From Pseudodesulfovibrio alkaliphilus (GTDB taxonomy: Bacteria > Desulfobacterota > Desulfovibrionia > Desulfovibrionales > Desulfovibrionaceae), in the NCBI RefSeq assembly GCF_009729555.1, contig NZ_WODC01000012.1, positions 1 through 41,540 of the forward strand: a stretch of DNA of 41,540 nt, read 5' to 3'. The notes beneath the pieces are model-generated. The model made no database searches. It saw only the letters and a program-made list of their open reading frames with translations, and was not told where the DNA came from. Positions 24,467-32,170 of the stretch are shown here, piece after piece; the first letter of the stretch is position 1; each line of letters opens with the position of its first letter. A program made the position numbers and the translations under genes.

Positions 24467-25534
24467 TCAGTCGTTCTCTTCGGGGCCTGGGGTGGCCGAC
24501 GATCCGTCCGCCGAATCGAGAGTGCGCAGGATGCGCCACATTTCGTCCAGCAGGGCGTCCACGCCTTCGCCGGTCCGGGCGGAGATGAGGAATATCGGTT
24601 GGTCCGATGCCTTGGCCTTGTCGCGCAGATCGGCCAATTGGTCCGGGGTCAGGGTGTCGATCTTGTTGATGACCCTGATCTGGGTCCTGGCGGCCAGTTC
24701 CGGGCTGTATTCGCGCAGTTCCTGGTTGAGCATGGCGTATCCGTCGGCCGGGTCGTCGTGGGACATGTCCTCCACCGAGAGAAGGTGAACCAGAAAGCGG
24801 GTGCGCTCCACGTGGCGCAAGAAGGTGATTCCCAGGCCGTGCCCGGCGCTGGCACCTTCAATGAGGCCGGGGATGTCGGCGATGACCATGCGCTCGAAGG
24901 CGTCGTTTTCCACCACCCCGAGGTTGGGAAAGAGGGTGGTGAAGGGATAGGCGGCGATCTTGGGCCGGGCGGCAGAGATCCGGGAGATGAAGGTGGACTT
25001 GCCAGCATTGGGCAGCCCGAGCAGACCCACGTCGGCCAGAATCTTCAGCTCGAGGCGAAGCTGTTTTTCCTCGCCGGGCCATCCGGGTTCGGCGTAGCGC
25101 GGGGTGCGGTTGACCGAGGACTTGAAGTGGAGGTTGCCCCGGCCGCCGTCGCCGCCTTTGCAGATGACCACCTCGGTACCGTCCTCCACCAGGTCGGCGA
25201 CGAGCCGCTCGCTGGTGTTGCCGTCCTCATCCTCCACGATCTCGTAGACCAGGGTGCCCACGGGCAGGTCCACATAGAGGGACGGCGCTGCCTTGCCGTA
25301 GCGGTCGCGGCCCATGCCGGGCTGACCGTTCTTGGCGAAATAGTGGCGGTGCAGACGGAAGTCGTAGAGGGTCATCAGCCGGTTGGTGCCGCGAAAGATC
25401 ACGTCGCCGCCCCGGCCGCCGTCGCCGCCGTCCGGGCCGCCCTTGGGCATGTTGGCCTCGCGGTGCAGACTGGCGCAGCCGTTGCCGCCCTTGCCTGACC
25501 GCACCAGGATGGTCGCTTCGTCAACAAATCGCAT
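24467..25534 (-). CDS. obgE: Obg-family GTPase, ribosome assembly and stress
   Basis: This gene encodes 355 residues. The glycine-rich Obg domain (1-158) begins MRFVDEATILVRSGKGGNGC and includes KGGPDGGDGGRGGDV. The G domain has G1 GLPNAGKST, G2 YPFTTL, G3 DIPGLIEGA and G4 NKID. The C-terminus is short and acidic, lacking the longer OCT domain of Bacillus Obg. Obg acts in late 50S assembly and stress control. GGGAGG precedes the ATG at 25534. It follows rpmA across a terminator-like hairpin at 25596. Confidence 0.97.
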   Translation of the reverse strand: MRFVDEATILVRSGKGGNGCASLHREANMPKGGPDGGDGGRGGDVIFRGTNRLMTLYDFRLHRHYFAKNGQPGMGRDRYGKAAPSLYVDLPVGTLVYEIVEDEDGNTSERLVADLVEDGTEVVICKGGDGGRGNLHFKSSVNRTPRYAEPGWPGEEKQLRLELKILADVGLLGLPNAGKSTFISRISAARPKIAAYPFTTLFPNLGVVENDAFERMVIADIPGLIEGASAGHGLGITFLRHVERTRFLVHLLSVEDMSHDDPADGYAMLNQELREYSPELAARTQIRVINKIDTLTPDQLADLRDKAKASDQPIFLISARTGEGVDALLDEMWRILRTLDSADGSSATPGPEEND

Positions 25535-25595
25535 GGAACCTCCCGGCCGCGCCGCCCAGCGAGCCCGAATCGGGCGCGAAAACGGGCGACAACGC

Positions 25596-25634
25596 AAAAA
25601 ACGGGCAGGGGGCGCCCATGACGTCCCCTGCCCG
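25596..25634 (-). terminator. Terminator between rpmA and obgE
   Basis: A 10-bp GC stem (CGGGCAGGGG, 25602-25611, with CCCCTGCCCG, 25625-25634) is followed on the minus strand by TTTTTT. It probably lowers transcription of obgE-proB relative to the ribosomal genes. Confidence 0.85.
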
Positions 25635-25655
25635 GATGTGTCGGTTTCCCCGGAG

Positions 25656-25925
25656 CTACGCTTCCGCAGGGATCACGTGCACACGGGTTTTGACCACCCG
25701 TTGGCGCGTGTACTTTTCAAACTTGACCACCCCGTCCACCAGGGCGAACAGGGTGTAGTCCCTGCCCATGCCCACACCGTCGCCGGGGTGGAACTTGGTG
25801 CCCAACTGACGCACGAGGATGTTGCCGGCCAGGACTTCCTGCCCGCCAAAGCGCTTCACGCCGCGCCTTTGCCCGGCGCTGTCGCGTCCGTTTCTGGAAC
25901 TGCCGCCAGCTTTTTTATGAGCCAT
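25656..25925 (-). CDS. rpmA: 50S ribosomal protein L27
   Basis: This gene encodes 89 residues starting [20 protein letters not shown], the unmistakable L27 N-terminus that reaches the peptidyl-transferase centre. The body has [20 protein letters not shown] and [20 protein letters not shown]. No Firmicutes-type cleavable N-terminal extension is present. GAGGGGAGG lies upstream of the ATG, 19 nt after rplU. Confidence 0.99.
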   Translation of the reverse strand: MAHKKAGGSSRNGRDSAGQRRGVKRFGGQEVLAGNILVRQLGTKFHPGDGVGMGRDYTLFALVDGVVKFEKYTRQRVVKTRVHVIPAEA

Positions 25926-25944
25926 GGTATCCTCCCCTCAGGCG

Positions 25945-26256
25945 CTAGGCCGTGATGGATTTGACTTTGATTTGGGTGTAGTCCTGGCGATGACCCTGGG
26001 TCTTGCGGGCGTCCTTCTTGGGGCGCTTGTGGAAGACCACGATCTTCTTGCCGCGGATGTGTCCCAGAACCTCACACTCGACCTTGGCGCCCTGAACGAA
26101 AGGTTCGCCGATTTTGGTCTCGCCGTCCTTGTCTACCAGGAGAACCGAATCGATGCTCAGATTGTCACCGGCTTCGGCCTTGAGCAGATCCACATTGAAT
26201 TCAAGACCTTCTTCAACGCGGTATTGTTTCCCGCCGGTCTCGATGATAGCGAACAT
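25945..26256 (-). CDS. rplU: 50S ribosomal protein L21
   Basis: This gene encodes 103 residues beginning MFAIIETGGKQYRVEEGLEF, with the conserved VLGHIRGKKIVVFHKRPKK region and C-terminal HRQDYTQIKVKSI. It binds 23S rRNA in the large subunit. The ATG at 26256 has GGAGG 8 nt upstream; a start five codons earlier would destroy that site. It is first of the L21-L27-Obg-ProB run. Confidence 0.99.
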   Translation of the reverse strand: MFAIIETGGKQYRVEEGLEFNVDLLKAEAGDNLSIDSVLLVDKDGETKIGEPFVQGAKVECEVLGHIRGKKIVVFHKRPKKDARKTQGHRQDYTQIKVKSITA

Positions 26257-26286
26257 AGTTGGAACCTCCAATTCGTAAGAGGAGGC

Positions 26287-26323
26287 AAGCTAGCCGCAAC
26301 AGGGCGGTGAAGTCAAGCCCTGT
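26287..26323 (-). promoter_or_regulatory. Promoter of rplU with inverted repeat around the -35
   Basis: On the minus strand TTGACT (26311-26316) and TAGCTT (about 26287-26292, spacer 18) form a promoter. ACAGGGC (26299-26305) and GCCCTGT (26317-26323) are a perfect 7-bp inverted repeat enclosing the -35 and part of the spacer, so the palindrome could be an operator. Confidence 0.5.
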
Positions 26324-26380
26324 GCGTTGTTTTTTGCGATTTTTTCGTTTTCCGGCTGCCGACGCATGGTCCCGGCGCTT

Positions 26381-27160
26381 TCAGCGCGGTTCGCGGCCTG
26401 CCCGAGCCAGCACCAGGGCGTCCATCCCGGCGGCCCCGGCCCGGCGCAAGGTCCGGGCGCATTCTGTCAGCGTCGCGCCAGTGGTGTACACGTCGTCCAC
26501 CAGCAGGAGGGCTTTGCCGCGCACCATTTCGGCGGCGACAAAAGCGTCGCGGATATTCTCGCGCCGCTGGGCCATGTCCAGGCTCGACTGGGGCGCGGTG
26601 TGGCGAACCCTGCCCAGGGCGTTGGCAGCCACGGGTCTGCCCAGGGCGCGGCCCAGACCCCGCGCCAGTTCGAGGCTCTGATTGTAGCCGCGCTCCCGCA
26701 CCCTTCGGGGATGGAGCGGCACGGGAACGATCAGGTCGGGTAGCGCCATGTCCGGCGCCACGGCGGCGGTGCCGCGCCGATATGCCTCGGCGGCCAGGGA
26801 GACCAGCAACCGGGTGCGGTGCAGACCGCCATGGAACTTGAAGTCAATGATCAGGTCGCGCAGGGCGGCGGAATAGGGGCCGTGGAAGTGCAGCCGGTCC
26901 CAGGGCGGCGGGTCGAGGCGGCACTCGGCGCAGACCGTGGCCGGTTCAGCCAGGGGGTCCACGGTGTCGTCCGTTTGGTCGCCGAACATGTCGCCGCAGC
27001 GGGCGCAACATCCCCCAAGGCGCGGACGCAACGCCTGGGCGCAGGTCGGGCACAGCGGATTCTCCCCGGCGGGGGTCAGCGCCGAGCAGACCGGGCAACG
27101 CGCTCCTGCCACACCCAGCGCCCGTGCAAGGCGGGCGAAGCGAGCCGCCAGGGAGCGCAT
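26381..27160 (-). CDS. ComF-family phosphoribosyltransferase-like protein
   Basis: This gene encodes 259 residues. The N-terminal half has zinc-ribbon Cys pairs (CPVC, CPTC, CARC, CAEC). The C-terminal half has the ComF signature ERGYNQSLELARGL and the phosphoribosyltransferase motif LLLVDDVYTTGATLTECA. ComF is needed for DNA uptake in naturally competent bacteria, acting in the cytoplasm near the DNA-import ATPase; homologues occur widely without proven competence. It begins 6 nt after the flavodoxin-like gene and closes the nitroreductase-selenoprotein operon. Confidence 0.93.
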   Translation of the reverse strand: MRSLAARFARLARALGVAGARCPVCSALTPAGENPLCPTCAQALRPRLGGCCARCGDMFGDQTDDTVDPLAEPATVCAECRLDPPPWDRLHFHGPYSAALRDLIIDFKFHGGLHRTRLLVSLAAEAYRRGTAAVAPDMALPDLIVPVPLHPRRVRERGYNQSLELARGLGRALGRPVAANALGRVRHTAPQSSLDMAQRRENIRDAFVAAEMVRGKALLLVDDVYTTGATLTECARTLRRAGAAGMDALVLARAGREPR

Positions 27161-27166
27161 CGCGTC

Positions 27167-27772
27167 TTAGGAGGCTTCTTCCCAGGCGCGGCGGCCCAGG
27201 TCGATGATGGCGTTTCTGTCGGCGCGGTCAGCTAGATCGTCGGGCCCGTCCAGGCCGCGAAATGTCAGCGGCTCCTTAAGGGGCATGGCGAAGTTGTGCA
27301 GGAAGTAGCGCAAGGTCACGGCAGCGCCTTCGAAGAGCTTCTCGCCCCGAGGCCGTCCGGCCACGAAAACGGCCCGTGCGGTGCGCTCGGGCAGGGCGGC
27401 CAGCCATTGTGCGCCGTCTGCCCGGGCGGCCCAGAACTGCTGGCCCCGGTCGATCCAGGTCTTGAGCATGGAGGGCAGATGGTAGAAGTAGATGGGTGAG
27501 GCAAAGAGCACGGCCCTGGCCGTCAGCAGCGCCTCGAAGAGATCCCAGGCCGCGTCGCCAGGGCCGAGGACGCAGAGGTCGCGGCCGCGACGTTCGCCCG
27601 GTTCGTCGCAGTAGCCGCAGGCAAGACAGGGGCGCACCTCGTGCTCGCGAACATGGATGATGTCCGCCTGTCCGCCCGCCTCGCGAACCCCGTCCGCAAG
27701 CCAGGAGGCGGCCCGGTCGGTGTTGCCGCCCCGGCGGTGGCTGCATGCGAAGACCACGGCTCTGTCGGTCAT
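27167..27772 (-). CDS. Flavodoxin-fold NAD(P)H-dependent oxidoreductase
   Basis: This gene encodes 201 residues of the NADPH-dependent FMN reductase family. The FMN-phosphate loop region is CSHRRGGNTDRAASWLADG. A CxxCxxC motif (CLACGYC, about residues 49-55) follows, as in the iron-sulfur flavoprotein-like group, but the spacing is short and a cluster is not certain. ASPIYFYHLPSMLKTWIDR is the typical FMN-binding segment. The ATG overlaps the stop of the selenoprotein gene (ATGA), so the two are translationally coupled. The electron acceptor is unknown. Confidence 0.9.
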   Translation of the reverse strand: MTDRAVVFACSHRRGGNTDRAASWLADGVREAGGQADIIHVREHEVRPCLACGYCDEPGERRGRDLCVLGPGDAAWDLFEALLTARAVLFASPIYFYHLPSMLKTWIDRGQQFWAARADGAQWLAALPERTARAVFVAGRPRGEKLFEGAAVTLRYFLHNFAMPLKEPLTFRGLDGPDDLADRADRNAIIDLGRRAWEEAS

Positions 27773-28038
27773 GATTCGGTTCCTTGGTCGGCGGGTGCGT
27801 CCACGCCGGAATAGACGGGTTTGATGCGGGTCATGCGCGTCAGGGCGTGATCGCCGCGTTCCTCGACTTCAAGGGACCAGCCCGGATGGCTGTGCATCTC
27901 GTGGCGCACCTGGGCCACCCCCCTGGGGGCGACCAGAGCCTCGATCCGGTCCGTCCTGGCGAAACGGAGGTACCAACCTACCTCCAGTCCCACCCCTCAA
28001 CACTTGTCGCGGATGTCGATGCTGACGGTCTTGCTCAT
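27769..28038 (-). CDS. Putative selenoprotein: TusA/SirA-like protein with Sec (UGA) at codon 14
   Basis: Reading from ATG at 28038 gives 89 residues: MSKTVSIDIRDKC, a TGA codon (27997-27999), then GVGLEVGWYLRF and on to TGA at 27769. The frame after the TGA is intact. The start is one nt after the MBL-gene stop, and the end overlaps the next start as ATGA. Eleven nt after the TGA a perfect 7-bp hairpin forms a SECIS-like element. The predicted beta-alpha-beta-alpha-beta-beta order and the motif D-x-R-x-x-C-Sec-G-V-G align with TusA D-x-R-G-x-x-C-P-x-P, placing Sec at the catalytic Cys and Gly at both Pro positions. A sulfur- or selenium-transfer or redox role is inferred. The alternative is a plain GTG start at 27993, giving a 74-residue protein, but that would leave no ribosome-binding site role for the hairpin. 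Confidence 0.8.
27966..27999 (-). promoter_or_regulatory. SECIS-like element after the in-frame UGA
   Basis: On the minus strand the TGA (27997-27999) is followed by 11 nt, then GGAGGTA, loop GGTTGG and TACCTCC. The stem is perfect, the apical loop has G at its first two positions, and the loop lies 18 nt from the UGA, within the bacterial SECIS range as I know it. SelB would bind this loop to insert selenocysteine. Confidence 0.78.
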
Positions 28039-28039
28039 G

Positions 28040-28663
28040 CTAGAACCCCGCAAAAAAAGGATTGTGATTCATTTCGTCGCCCACGGTGGTCTCGGGGCCG
28101 TGGCCCGACAGCAGCCGGGTCTCGGGAGGCAGGGTGAAGATGCACCGGGTTACCGAGCGCTTGAGCACGTCGAGATCCCCTCCCTCGAAGTCTGTCCTGC
28201 CAATGGATCGGTAGAAGATCAGGTCGCCCACGAAGGCGGCACCTGCCTCGGGAAAGTGGAAGGTCAGGCTGCCGCGGGAGTGGCCCGGAGTGGCCAGCAC
28301 GGTGCAGGCCAGCCCGGCGAACACGGCTTCGCCCGGCTCAATGGTCTGCGCCTCGTAGCGTTCCACCGGGGGCAGTCCGAAGAGGCCGCCAAGGCCCAGT
28401 TCGGTCTCCAGCAGATAGGCGTCGTCCGCTCCGTGCAGCACGGGTGCGCCCGTGGCCTCTGCCAGGGGCTTGTTGCCGTAGGTGTGGTCGAAATGCAGGT
28501 GGGTGTTGAGAATATGGGTCAGGGTCAGCCCCTTGTCCCTGAGAAAGGCCAGCACCGGGGCCGGGTCGCCGCCCGGGTCCACTGCCACGGCCTGGGAGCC
28601 GTTGACCAGCACAAAACAGTTGGTCTGCAGGGGGCCGAGGGCAAAGCTTTTGATTTCCGTCAT
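28040..28663 (-). CDS. Metallo-beta-lactamase-fold hydrolase (glyoxalase II-like)
   Basis: This gene encodes 207 residues. The metal motif is THLHFDHTYGN (HxHxDH), followed by TPGHSRGSLTFHFP with the third His, FVGDLIFYRSIGRTDF with the bridging Asp, and LLSGHGPETTVGDE with the final His. It belongs to the short glyoxalase II-like group (YcbL type), which hydrolyses thioesters; glutathione is not typical of these bacteria, so another thiol ester is likely. Its ATG overlaps the nitroreductase stop (ATGA), and its stop is one nt before the selenoprotein ATG. Confidence 0.93.
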   Translation of the reverse strand: MTEIKSFALGPLQTNCFVLVNGSQAVAVDPGGDPAPVLAFLRDKGLTLTHILNTHLHFDHTYGNKPLAEATGAPVLHGADDAYLLETELGLGGLFGLPPVERYEAQTIEPGEAVFAGLACTVLATPGHSRGSLTFHFPEAGAAFVGDLIFYRSIGRTDFEGGDLDVLKRSVTRCIFTLPPETRLLSGHGPETTVGDEMNHNPFFAGF

Positions 28664-29181
28664 ATCTCCTCCAAAAGCAGTTCCGATAGCGGTTTGCGGG
28701 TGGAGCCGCCCTCTTGGTCCGGGTGGCCGAGGGCGATGACCGCCTGCAGTTCATGGCTGTCCGGGTCGAGCCCCAGGGCGGCCAGCGCGGCCGCCTGATC
28801 GTTGACGATCTGGCCGATCCAGACCGCGCCGAGCCCAAGGGCGTGGGCCGCGACGAGCATGTTCTGGATGCAGGCGCCAGCCCCCTGGTGGTCCTTCATC
28901 TCGCTGTACATGGCGTCTTTTTCCAGGGTCACGGCGATGCAGACGGTCGAGGCGCGGATGATGTGCGCGTACTTGGTGCACTCGGCCAGGGGGGTGCGCC
29001 GGGGGTCGTCGACGTTGATCACGAGAAATCGCCAGGGCTGGTTGTTCAGGCCGCTGGGAGCCCAGCGCCCGGCCTCGAGGATGGCCAGGATGTCCTGGCG
29101 GTCCACGGGTTGCCCGGTGAACTTGCGGATGCTGCGCCGCTCAAGCAGGGCGCGGATCACTGGATTGTCTGTCCGGCTCAT
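28660..29181 (-). CDS. Nitroreductase-family FMN oxidoreductase
   Basis: This gene encodes 173 residues. The nitroreductase start pattern is ALLERRSIRKFTGQPVD, with FMN-contact residues RRSIRK, APSGLNNQPWRF and the 'GLGAVWIGQI' stretch. Such enzymes use NAD(P)H to reduce nitro compounds, quinones or flavins; the physiological substrate is unknown. AAGGAG precedes the ATG. It heads the operon nitroreductase, MBL hydrolase, selenoprotein, flavodoxin-like reductase, comF, and is divergent from the HD-GYP gene. Confidence 0.93.
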   Translation of the reverse strand: MSRTDNPVIRALLERRSIRKFTGQPVDRQDILAILEAGRWAPSGLNNQPWRFLVINVDDPRRTPLAECTKYAHIIRASTVCIAVTLEKDAMYSEMKDHQGAGACIQNMLVAAHALGLGAVWIGQIVNDQAAALAALGLDPDSHELQAVIALGHPDQEGGSTRKPLSELLLEEI

Positions 29182-29205
29182 GTGCGTGTGCTCCTTGAAT
29201 CACCG

Positions 29206-29234
29206 TGTGTAGCCTACCCTGCTGCGACGGGCAA
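29206..29234 (-). promoter_or_regulatory. Candidate promoter of the nitroreductase-selenoprotein operon
   Basis: On the minus strand TTGCCC (29229-29234), a 17-nt spacer and TACACA (29206-29211) lie about 25 nt before the nitroreductase ATG. Both boxes are partial matches. Confidence 0.45.
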
Positions 29235-29341
29235 GGGGGCGCGGACTCCTTTGTCTGCGGCGCGTCTTCTCCCCACGGTCTTTCCATGGAGGTTGAAGCG
29301 CGGTATGGTGAGAAAAACCACCGACCAGGACCGGACACGCC

Positions 29342-30406
29342 ATGCCCCAGCCAGAGACCTCTTCCGCCCCGCCTCCGGGCCAGCCCCTGTCCGAGACCTA
29401 TCTTCAGATCAGCCCGAACATCCTTGAGATATTTCCCAGGTTCCGGCCGCCCGTGGACATATACCTGCATGATGAAGCCCTGGGTCGGGTGGGGCTGCTG
29501 CATGGCGCGGGCAGACGCCTTGGCGCCGAGGCCCAGGCCCGCGTGGCCGGGCTGGCCGCCGAGGGCCGCCTTTTTCTGCTGCGCGAGGATTACCATGTCT
29601 ATGCCCGGCATCTGAGCCGCAAGCTCGGACTGGTGCTGGTGGAGGACGGCCTGAACCCGTGCGAGGTGGCCGAAATATTTTCCCTGGCCCTGCGCGACAA
29701 GGTGGCCCGGTTTCTTGACCAGCCTCGGCGCGAGGAGCTGGACCGGCTGCGCGGGGACATTGCCATTCTGGCCGAATACCTCTGGGCGGATCCCTGCCGG
29801 GTGGCGGTCCTGACCCGGGCCCTGCACCGGGATCACGATCCGGCCGTGCACGCGGTGAACACCCTGTTCATCGGCATCGGCCTGTTCGTGATGCTCACGT
29901 CTTCGGCACCGGCCGGGGCTGGCGGGTCGGGTGGGGCGGAGCGTACCGCCCTTTCGGCCATGGCCCTGGGGCTGGCATTGCATGACCTGGGCATGACCAG
30001 CGTGCCCCGGTTCATCACCGACAAGGAGCGCTATCTGCTGCGCCGCGACCGCGAGTCCATAGAGCGACACATCGAGGCCGGGCTGCGCATGATTGAGCGG
30101 CTCAAGGTGCGAGACCCCGTTGTCCGTCAGTGTCTGGAGGAGCATCACGAACGGCTCGACGGCTCGGGCTATCCCCGCGGGTTGCGGGGGGAGGCCATCT
30201 CGTTGCCCGGACGGCTGTGCGCGGTGGCCGATACCTTTGCGGCCATGATCGGGAGCCGTCCCCACCGGGGGGCCGGGAGCCCCGACGAGGCGGTCGCCAC
30301 CCTGGTCCACGAGTCCAGGCGCTACGACAGGAGGCTGACCGGCCTGCTGGCCGCGCTTCTGGACAGCGGGGTGCCCGGCTGCGCCATGCCCCGGACAGGG
30401 AGGTAA
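29342..30406 (+). CDS. HD-GYP domain protein (probable cyclic-di-GMP phosphodiesterase)
   Basis: This gene encodes 354 residues. The C-terminal HD-GYP domain has the metal HD in ALHDLGMTSVPRFI, HIEAGLRMIERL, the motif HHERLDGSGYPRGLRGE, and AVADTFAAMIGSRPHR. These are the residues needed for c-di-GMP hydrolysis. The N-terminal 150 residues (with FRPPVDIYLHDEALGRVGLL) are not a recognised receiver or PAS domain and may be a lineage-specific sensor. No membrane segment is evident. The start has only a weak AGGA upstream. Confidence 0.88.
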   Translation: MPQPETSSAPPPGQPLSETYLQISPNILEIFPRFRPPVDIYLHDEALGRVGLLHGAGRRLGAEAQARVAGLAAEGRLFLLREDYHVYARHLSRKLGLVLVEDGLNPCEVAEIFSLALRDKVARFLDQPRREELDRLRGDIAILAEYLWADPCRVAVLTRALHRDHDPAVHAVNTLFIGIGLFVMLTSSAPAGAGGSGGAERTALSAMALGLALHDLGMTSVPRFITDKERYLLRRDRESIERHIEAGLRMIERLKVRDPVVRQCLEEHHERLDGSGYPRGLRGEAISLPGRLCAVADTFAAMIGSRPHRGAGSPDEAVATLVHESRRYDRRLTGLLAALLDSGVPGCAMPRTGR

Positions 30407-30459
30407 AGGGCTCAAGAAGGGCGAGAGGGGCGTTTTCCCCTTCTCCTGGCCGGGCGCGT

Positions 30460-31248
30460 TCAGGCGTTGCGGGGCCGCCACCAGGAGCGCATACGCACGA
30501 TCTCGCGGTCGTCGGCAATGCGGGTCAGGCGGTGGAGCAGGGTGGGCGTCCCGTTGTCCGGGTCGGCCTCGGCGCAGACCGAGACATAGGCATCGCCGAC
30601 AAAGGATTCGCTGCGAAACTGGATGTCGAGGCCTGTGCAGAAGCGGGTCTCCTCCCAGGCTTGCGGCACTGCCTCAAGGCAGAACTCCGCATAGCGTACG
30701 TTGTTGACGTGGCCGTTGATGTCCAGGTCCGCCCGTCGGGCGGCCAGGGTCTGCTCGTGCTCCCCGGACGACAGCCGGGTCACGGCCCTGGTCGGAAAGG
30801 CGAGGGCGCGTTCTACCTCGGGGATGAAGCGTGCGTGCAGCACCTCGTGCGGCGGGTCCGGCCGATGGGTGCGGGCGTTCATGGTCACCCAGGCCGAGGT
30901 GGCCCGGCCCAGTACCGCGCCCGGCCCCGCGTCCTCTCCGTTCGGGTCGAGGATCAGGAAATCGCGGGTGGCCACCAGCCGTTCGTTGCCCGACGGCCAG
31001 GTGCGAACCCGGACGCTATCGCCGTAGCCGGGCATCCGTTCCATCATCACATGCAGCCGGGCCAGCAGCCAGTAGTGTCCGCTGGTCTCCAGGTCGTGGT
31101 AGCCAAAACCCAGGCCGTCGGCGTGGCGCGAGGCGATGTCCTGGAGCTGGTTGCACACGGCCGTGACAGGAACGCGCCCATCCTGGCGCGGTTCGTAGGA
31201 GCGTACATCATAAACGCGATCGAGAACGAGGAGAGAGTCGGAAGTCAT
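30460..31248 (-). CDS. Acyl-ACP thioesterase (FatA/FatB-like)
   Basis: This gene encodes 262 residues with two hotdog domains. The N-terminal 'VYDVRSYEPRQDGRVPVTAVCNQLQDIASRHA' matches the acyl-ACP thioesterase family, and the second hotdog has DLDINGHVNNVRYAEFCLEAVP, which carries the catalytic Asn-His region. It releases fatty acids from acyl carrier protein in the cytoplasm; the chain length is unknown. It is a single gene, convergent with the HD-GYP gene and followed upstream by the solute-binding protein gene. Confidence 0.9.
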   Translation of the reverse strand: MTSDSLLVLDRVYDVRSYEPRQDGRVPVTAVCNQLQDIASRHADGLGFGYHDLETSGHYWLLARLHVMMERMPGYGDSVRVRTWPSGNERLVATRDFLILDPNGEDAGPGAVLGRATSAWVTMNARTHRPDPPHEVLHARFIPEVERALAFPTRAVTRLSSGEHEQTLAARRADLDINGHVNNVRYAEFCLEAVPQAWEETRFCTGLDIQFRSESFVGDAYVSVCAEADPDNGTPTLLHRLTRIADDREIVRMRSWWRPRNA

Positions 31249-31302
31249 GAAAAATGCTCGCGTATGTCCCGGTCGGACGGGTTATGCCGTGTTCGGCGTA
31301 TA

Positions 31303-32082
31303 TCAGAGGTAGCCGAGAATTATTTCGCGGATGACGCCCTCGTCCATGGCTTGGTCCTGGACGGCCGAGAACCGCTCGAGAATGGCCGGGGCGTCCGGGT
31401 GGGCGGCTCTGAGGCCGAAATGGAAGCTCGACGGTTCGCCAACCGGCAGTTGCCGGACGCGCACCTTTGCCTTGAGCCCGGCTTCGCGCAGGGTGTGCAG
31501 CGCGGCCAGACTGTTGCCCACAAAGATGTCCGCCTCGCCGGAGGCGACCATGGACAGGGCCGTGGACAGGGAGTCCACATAGTCGATCGGGTGGTCCGGC
31601 GGAAAGGTCCGGGTCGCCCATCCGTTACCCGCGTAATCCACCTGCCGGAAGGGGCGTAACCCATCAAGGTCCGCGACGGCGTTGATTTCGGCCAGCCGGG
31701 GGTTGTCTGCGGAGCAGAAGATGGAGGGCAGGCTCTCCACCACGGGGGTCTCGGCGAACAGGACATATCCCTGGCGCTGGGGGGTGGGGTTTGTGCACAG
31801 GACATCGCCTTGGCCGCGTTCGACCATGGCCTGGGCCGAGGGCCAGTCCAGGCCGCTATGCGTGAGGGCATAGCCCATGCGCTCGCCCAGCAGCTTGTCC
31901 ATGCAGTCCACAAGGATGCCGGTCATGGTCCCGTCGAGTTCCATGGAAAAGGGTGGGAAGTGCCGGTCCCAGCAGCAGGTCAGTCCCTGGCGGTCGGCGA
32001 GGGCCAGCGAGGGGGTCAGGGCGACGGCGGCTGCGGTGGAGCCGAGCAGGGCCAGGGCTTGTCTGCGGGTAATCTTGCTCAT
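31303..32082 (-). CDS. Exported family 3 solute-binding-like protein (Tat signal)
   Basis: This gene encodes 259 residues. The N-terminus SKITRRQALALLGSTAAAVA has the twin-Arg motif (TRRQALAL) of a Tat signal, with cleavage near ALA-DRQ. The mature part has the type 2 periplasmic-binding fold seen in ABC amino-acid receptors and sensor domains: FPPFSMELDG, GILVDCMDKLLGERMGY, CTNPTPQR and SGEADIFVGNSLAALHTLREAG. No permease or ATPase is adjacent, so it may act alone or with a sensor. AGGTG precedes the ATG at 32082. Confidence 0.85.
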   Translation of the reverse strand: MSKITRRQALALLGSTAAAVALTPSLALADRQGLTCCWDRHFPPFSMELDGTMTGILVDCMDKLLGERMGYALTHSGLDWPSAQAMVERGQGDVLCTNPTPQRQGYVLFAETPVVESLPSIFCSADNPRLAEINAVADLDGLRPFRQVDYAGNGWATRTFPPDHPIDYVDSLSTALSMVASGEADIFVGNSLAALHTLREAGLKAKVRVRQLPVGEPSSFHFGLRAAHPDAPAILERFSAVQDQAMDEGVIREIILGYL

Positions 32083-32170
32083 GGGGCACCTGTCTTGGAT
32101 GTGGCGGTTTGACGCACTATAGGGGGTGGCGTCCTGCATTGCAACCGGCGCGGGCCGAAAGGCTCACGGG

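Noticed and set aside
27769-27993. GTG-started 74-residue protein as an independent gene
   Set aside because: The GTG has no ribosome-binding site, is buried next to the SECIS-like hairpin, and leaves an unexplained in-frame ATG coupled to the previous gene. The selenoprotein reading explains more.
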